Shown piece by piece: positions 62,091 through 64,000 of a stretch of DNA of 64,000 nucleotides (position 1 is its first letter; every line of letters starts with the position of its first letter). Source of the DNA: an uncultured Bradyrhizobium sp. (GTDB taxonomy: Bacteria; Pseudomonadota; Alphaproteobacteria; Rhizobiales; Xanthobacteraceae). The stretch lies in contig NZ_CANSMR010000018.1 of NCBI RefSeq assembly GCF_947648125.1, forward strand, positions 1 to 64,000, given 5' to 3'. The notes beneath the pieces are model-generated. The model searched no databases, was not told the origin of the DNA, and worked only from the letters and a program-made list of their open reading frames with translations. The translations under genes and the position numbers were made by a program.

Positions 62091-63043
62091 TCGTGCGGCG
62101 GAAGGCGCCGCGCATCACCCGGCGTCATGCCGTAGGTCGCGCGGAACACGCGATAGAAGGTCGCGATACTGTCGAAGCCGCACGAGAACGCGATCTCGTC
62201 GATGCCGCGTTCCTTCATCAAGGAGAGAAGCCGCCTCGCTTCCTTCAACCTCGTCGCCGTCAGCGTTCGCGCGAACGACAGGCCGGTCGGCTCGAACAGC
62301 GCGTGCAATTGCCGGAGTGAAATGCCGAGCTCGGTGGCGACCGCGGCCGGCGTGAGCGAGGCGCGATGCAGATCGCGCAGCAGGATTTCTCGTGCGGCAT
62401 GGAGGTAGCCCGCATGCAGCGCGGCACGGATCTCATCCTGGCGCGGCCGCAAGCGTCCGCGCGCAAGCAGCGCCAGGCGCACCATATGCGTGACCTCGCC
62501 GGCGAACCGCCCGGCTTGCGGCGGATCGCGCGTCATGGAGCGGAACATGGCGCCGACAAGCCGGGTCAGGCTCGCATCACGCGCCAGCGCGACCAGCGGC
62601 ACGTCCTCGATCCGCGCACCGAGCACGAGCTCGTCGGTGACGGGAATCTTGAGGCTGAAGAAGCGAAAGCCGTCGGTCCGATCGGGCGTCGACGCAAACG
62701 GAAGATTGGAATGGCCGAACACCATATCTCCGTTGCCTACCCATTGGATGCGATCGCGACCGATATTCATGTGGCCGGGGCCGCGCACCTGCCAGCCGAG
62801 ATGCAGGCTGTTGCTCGGAACACGTCCGATGTCGGATGACGTCCGGCTGACGCGGTAGGACGACGCCGACATTTCCGCCAGCACGGCGCCGCCGACCGGC
62901 GTCGCGGAAAAACGTCCGTGGAAATCGGGCCGTCTGTCGCGATCGAGCTCGATAGTAACCCCGAACAGGTTTTTGCCGCGTACGTCGCACCAGTGCTCAA
63001 AGCGGTCCTGCGGGCGAAGAGCATCGGTGGAGAAAGTCAGCAC
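62048..63043 (-). CDS. AraC-family regulator (AraC-binding-2 type N-terminus)
   Basis: A regulator of about 331 residues. The N-terminal domain starts TFSTDALRPQDRFEHWCDVR, as in AraC_binding_2 proteins. The C-terminal double helix-turn-helix is LTPAAVATELGISLRQLHAL, then IDEIAFSCGFDSIATFYRVF and TYGMTPGDARRL. Start is uncertain: GTG at 63043 and TTG at 63094 are in frame, no ATG is suitable. It converges with and overlaps the second Nudix gene. Confidence 0.82.
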   Translation of the reverse strand: MLTFSTDALRPQDRFEHWCDVRGKNLFGVTIELDRDRRPDFHGRFSATPVGGAVLAEMSASSYRVSRTSSDIGRVPSNSLHLGWQVRGPGHMNIGRDRIQWVGNGDMVFGHSNLPFASTPDRTDGFRFFSLKIPVTDELVLGARIEDVPLVALARDASLTRLVGAMFRSMTRDPPQAGRFAGEVTHMVRLALLARGRLRPRQDEIRAALHAGYLHAAREILLRDLHRASLTPAAVATELGISLRQLHALFEPTGLSFARTLTATRLKEARRLLSLMKERGIDEIAFSCGFDSIATFYRVFRATYGMTPGDARRLPPHDQPTNSANRIATAR

Positions 63044-63499
63044 AGTTTCTTGTCCGTGACGTCGGGGGATGAAATCGCGATGCAATCGAGTCAATTCGTC
63101 ATCGCGCCGCAGCTTGTCATGTGTGCCCGATGCCTGCTGTTAGCTGCTTCACATGTTCCGGGTTGCCGCCTGGTTCGGACCGACCGTGGACCGATCGCAT
63201 TGGCAATGGCTGTCGCGATCGGCGCAGACATCGCGTGGAGCGGACCATGCCACATGAACATCAGCCGCAAACATCGCTGCGATCTTGCGCTTCATGAGGA
63301 CCAGCCCCGGAACCCAAATATGCCGGGCAGAATGCCGCCAGACGCTTCCGGGCGCAACAAGCATTCAACGCCCGCCGCGGTACGGCGAGCGTTGAATGCT
63401 TCAAGTCTTGGCAGACGATGACTGGAAAAGTGTGAGCGATTTCACGAGGGAGCCGGCTCACTCGACGCTAGGGCGCGATCGCTGGTCAGCAATCGCGCC
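63044..63499. other. Intergenic region between AraC-type gene and atpC, with inverted repeat
   Basis: About 455 bases without a supported gene; the AraC-type gene's promoter should lie here. A perfect 13-bp inverted repeat (AAGCATTCAACGC at 63359-63371, complement at 63389-63401) with a 17-base loop lies about 100 bases beyond the atpC stop and may help terminate the atp operon transcript, though no T tract follows. Confidence 0.45.
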
Positions 63500-63907
63500 T
63501 CAGTGCATAGCCGTCGTGTTGAGCTCGTGCTGGATGCTCTTGAAGTGGTCAAGCCGCTCGATCGCGTGATCGAGCTCGGAGCCTTCCTTCTCGGCGAGCT
63601 TCTCTTCCATCTCCTTGATGGTCTCGGCGAACTTCGCACGATCGAGCTCGGCAATCGTGGTCGCGACGTCGGCGAGCACGGTGAGGCCCTTGTCCGACAC
63701 CTCGGCGAGGCCGCCGAGCACGATCACCTTCTCGCGCTTGCCTGTGGTCGTGATCGTCAGGATGCCCGGGCGAACCGTGGCGACGACCGGAGCATGTCCC
63801 GCGAGTACACCGAAATCACCCTCCACACCGGGGACGTCAACCTGATCGACCTCACCGGAGAAGGCGAGCTTTTCGGGAGAGACGAGATCGAAGTGGAAGG
63901 TGGCCAT
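63500..63907 (-). CDS. atpC: ATP synthase epsilon subunit
   Basis: Part of the F1 central stalk; couples rotation to catalysis and inhibits ATP hydrolysis. The 135-residue protein has the N-terminal beta barrel ([39 protein letters not shown]) and the C-terminal helices ([20 protein letters not shown]). The start at 63907 follows GGAAAGACC; an in-frame Met at 63958 is in the intergenic repeat. It is the last gene of the atp operon, whose atpD would lie beyond the window. Confidence 0.96.
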   Translation of the reverse strand: MATFHFDLVSPEKLAFSGEVDQVDVPGVEGDFGVLAGHAPVVATVRPGILTITTTGKREKVIVLGGLAEVSDKGLTVLADVATTIAELDRAKFAETIKEMEEKLAEKEGSELDHAIERLDHFKSIQHELNTTAMH

Positions 63908-63919
63908 GGTCTTTCCGTT

Positions 63920-63960
63920 CTTTGCGCTGTCACCCGCGGGCTCGACCCGCGGGTCCATCA
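63920..63960. repeat. Short palindromic element upstream of atpC
   Basis: Two self-complementary CCCGCGGG blocks separated by CTCGA form a strong hairpin (about 63932-63954), flanked by GTGAC and GATGG. Such units (GATGGACCCGCGGGT...) are scattered intergenically in Bradyrhizobium relatives. Here it separates atpC from the preceding gene and could modulate the relative output of the two. Confidence 0.55.
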
Positions 63961-64000
63961 GTCAAAACACTTCTCGTTCGATGGATCGCCGGATCAAGTC

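Overview
The window reads as one contiguous chromosomal segment of a high-GC alphaproteobacterium, most likely Bradyrhizobium or a close relative in the Nitrobacteraceae. Support comes from the conserved run rplU-rpmA-(GNAT)-obgE-proB-proA-nadD-rsfS-rlmH-envC-ctpA-yibQ-like-rppH, a Bradyrhizobium-style flagellin, the cheA N-terminus and several dispersed palindromic repeats of the kind seen between genes in that group. No phage, insertion sequence, integrase or CRISPR array was seen. One tRNA gene (Ser, anticodon CGA) is present.

Layout. 1-5.3 kb: the first codons of cheA, a flagellin gene with terminator, two tandem Crp/Fnr-type regulators, a small unknown gene and a LuxR-type regulator with a kinase-dimerisation-like N-terminus. 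5.9-13.9 kb: a secreted protein of unknown function, a GH3 (NagZ-type) hydrolase, acetoacetyl-CoA synthetase, and a LysR gene facing a three-gene operon (DSD1-type PLP enzyme, HAD hydrolase, threonine-synthase-like enzyme). 14-19.7 kb: a tightly overlapping operon (phospholipid N-methyltransferase-like, DedA, PlcP/LpxH-like metallophosphoesterase, GT4 glycosyltransferase) divergent from an OmpR-type two-component pair. This resembles the phosphate-stress membrane-lipid remodelling genes of other alphaproteobacteria. 19.9-28.6 kb: a Baeyer-Villiger monooxygenase plus esterase-type hydrolase with a divergent AraC regulator, then an aldo/keto reductase, an MFS exporter and a LysR gene, a SRPBCC protein and a methyltransferase. 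28.9-36.1 kb: PQQ glucose dehydrogenase with OprB porin, an Hsp70-like ATPase lacking a substrate domain, an ABC-F protein with an overlapping small upstream frame, and a 36-residue membrane peptide. 36.7-47.5 kb: regulators, small secreted or membrane proteins, a DHA2 exporter facing an ArsR-type regulator, tRNA-Ser, an alpha/beta hydrolase, a ROK-family protein whose motifs are in circularly permuted order, and an SDR facing a GlxA-type regulator. 47.6-63.9 kb: the housekeeping run named above, two tandem RppH-type Nudix genes, an AraC regulator and atpC.

The most notable observations are the circularly permuted ROK protein (44382-45539), the probable lipid-remodelling operon with a candidate 11-bp direct repeat upstream, a dispersed repeat family whose CTAGAGC edges supply the TAG stop codon of at least five genes, a 62-bp duplicated fragment of the ABC-F gene, and a probable CTG start for rsfS. 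Functions are assigned from motifs and gene order read by eye; no database search was run.
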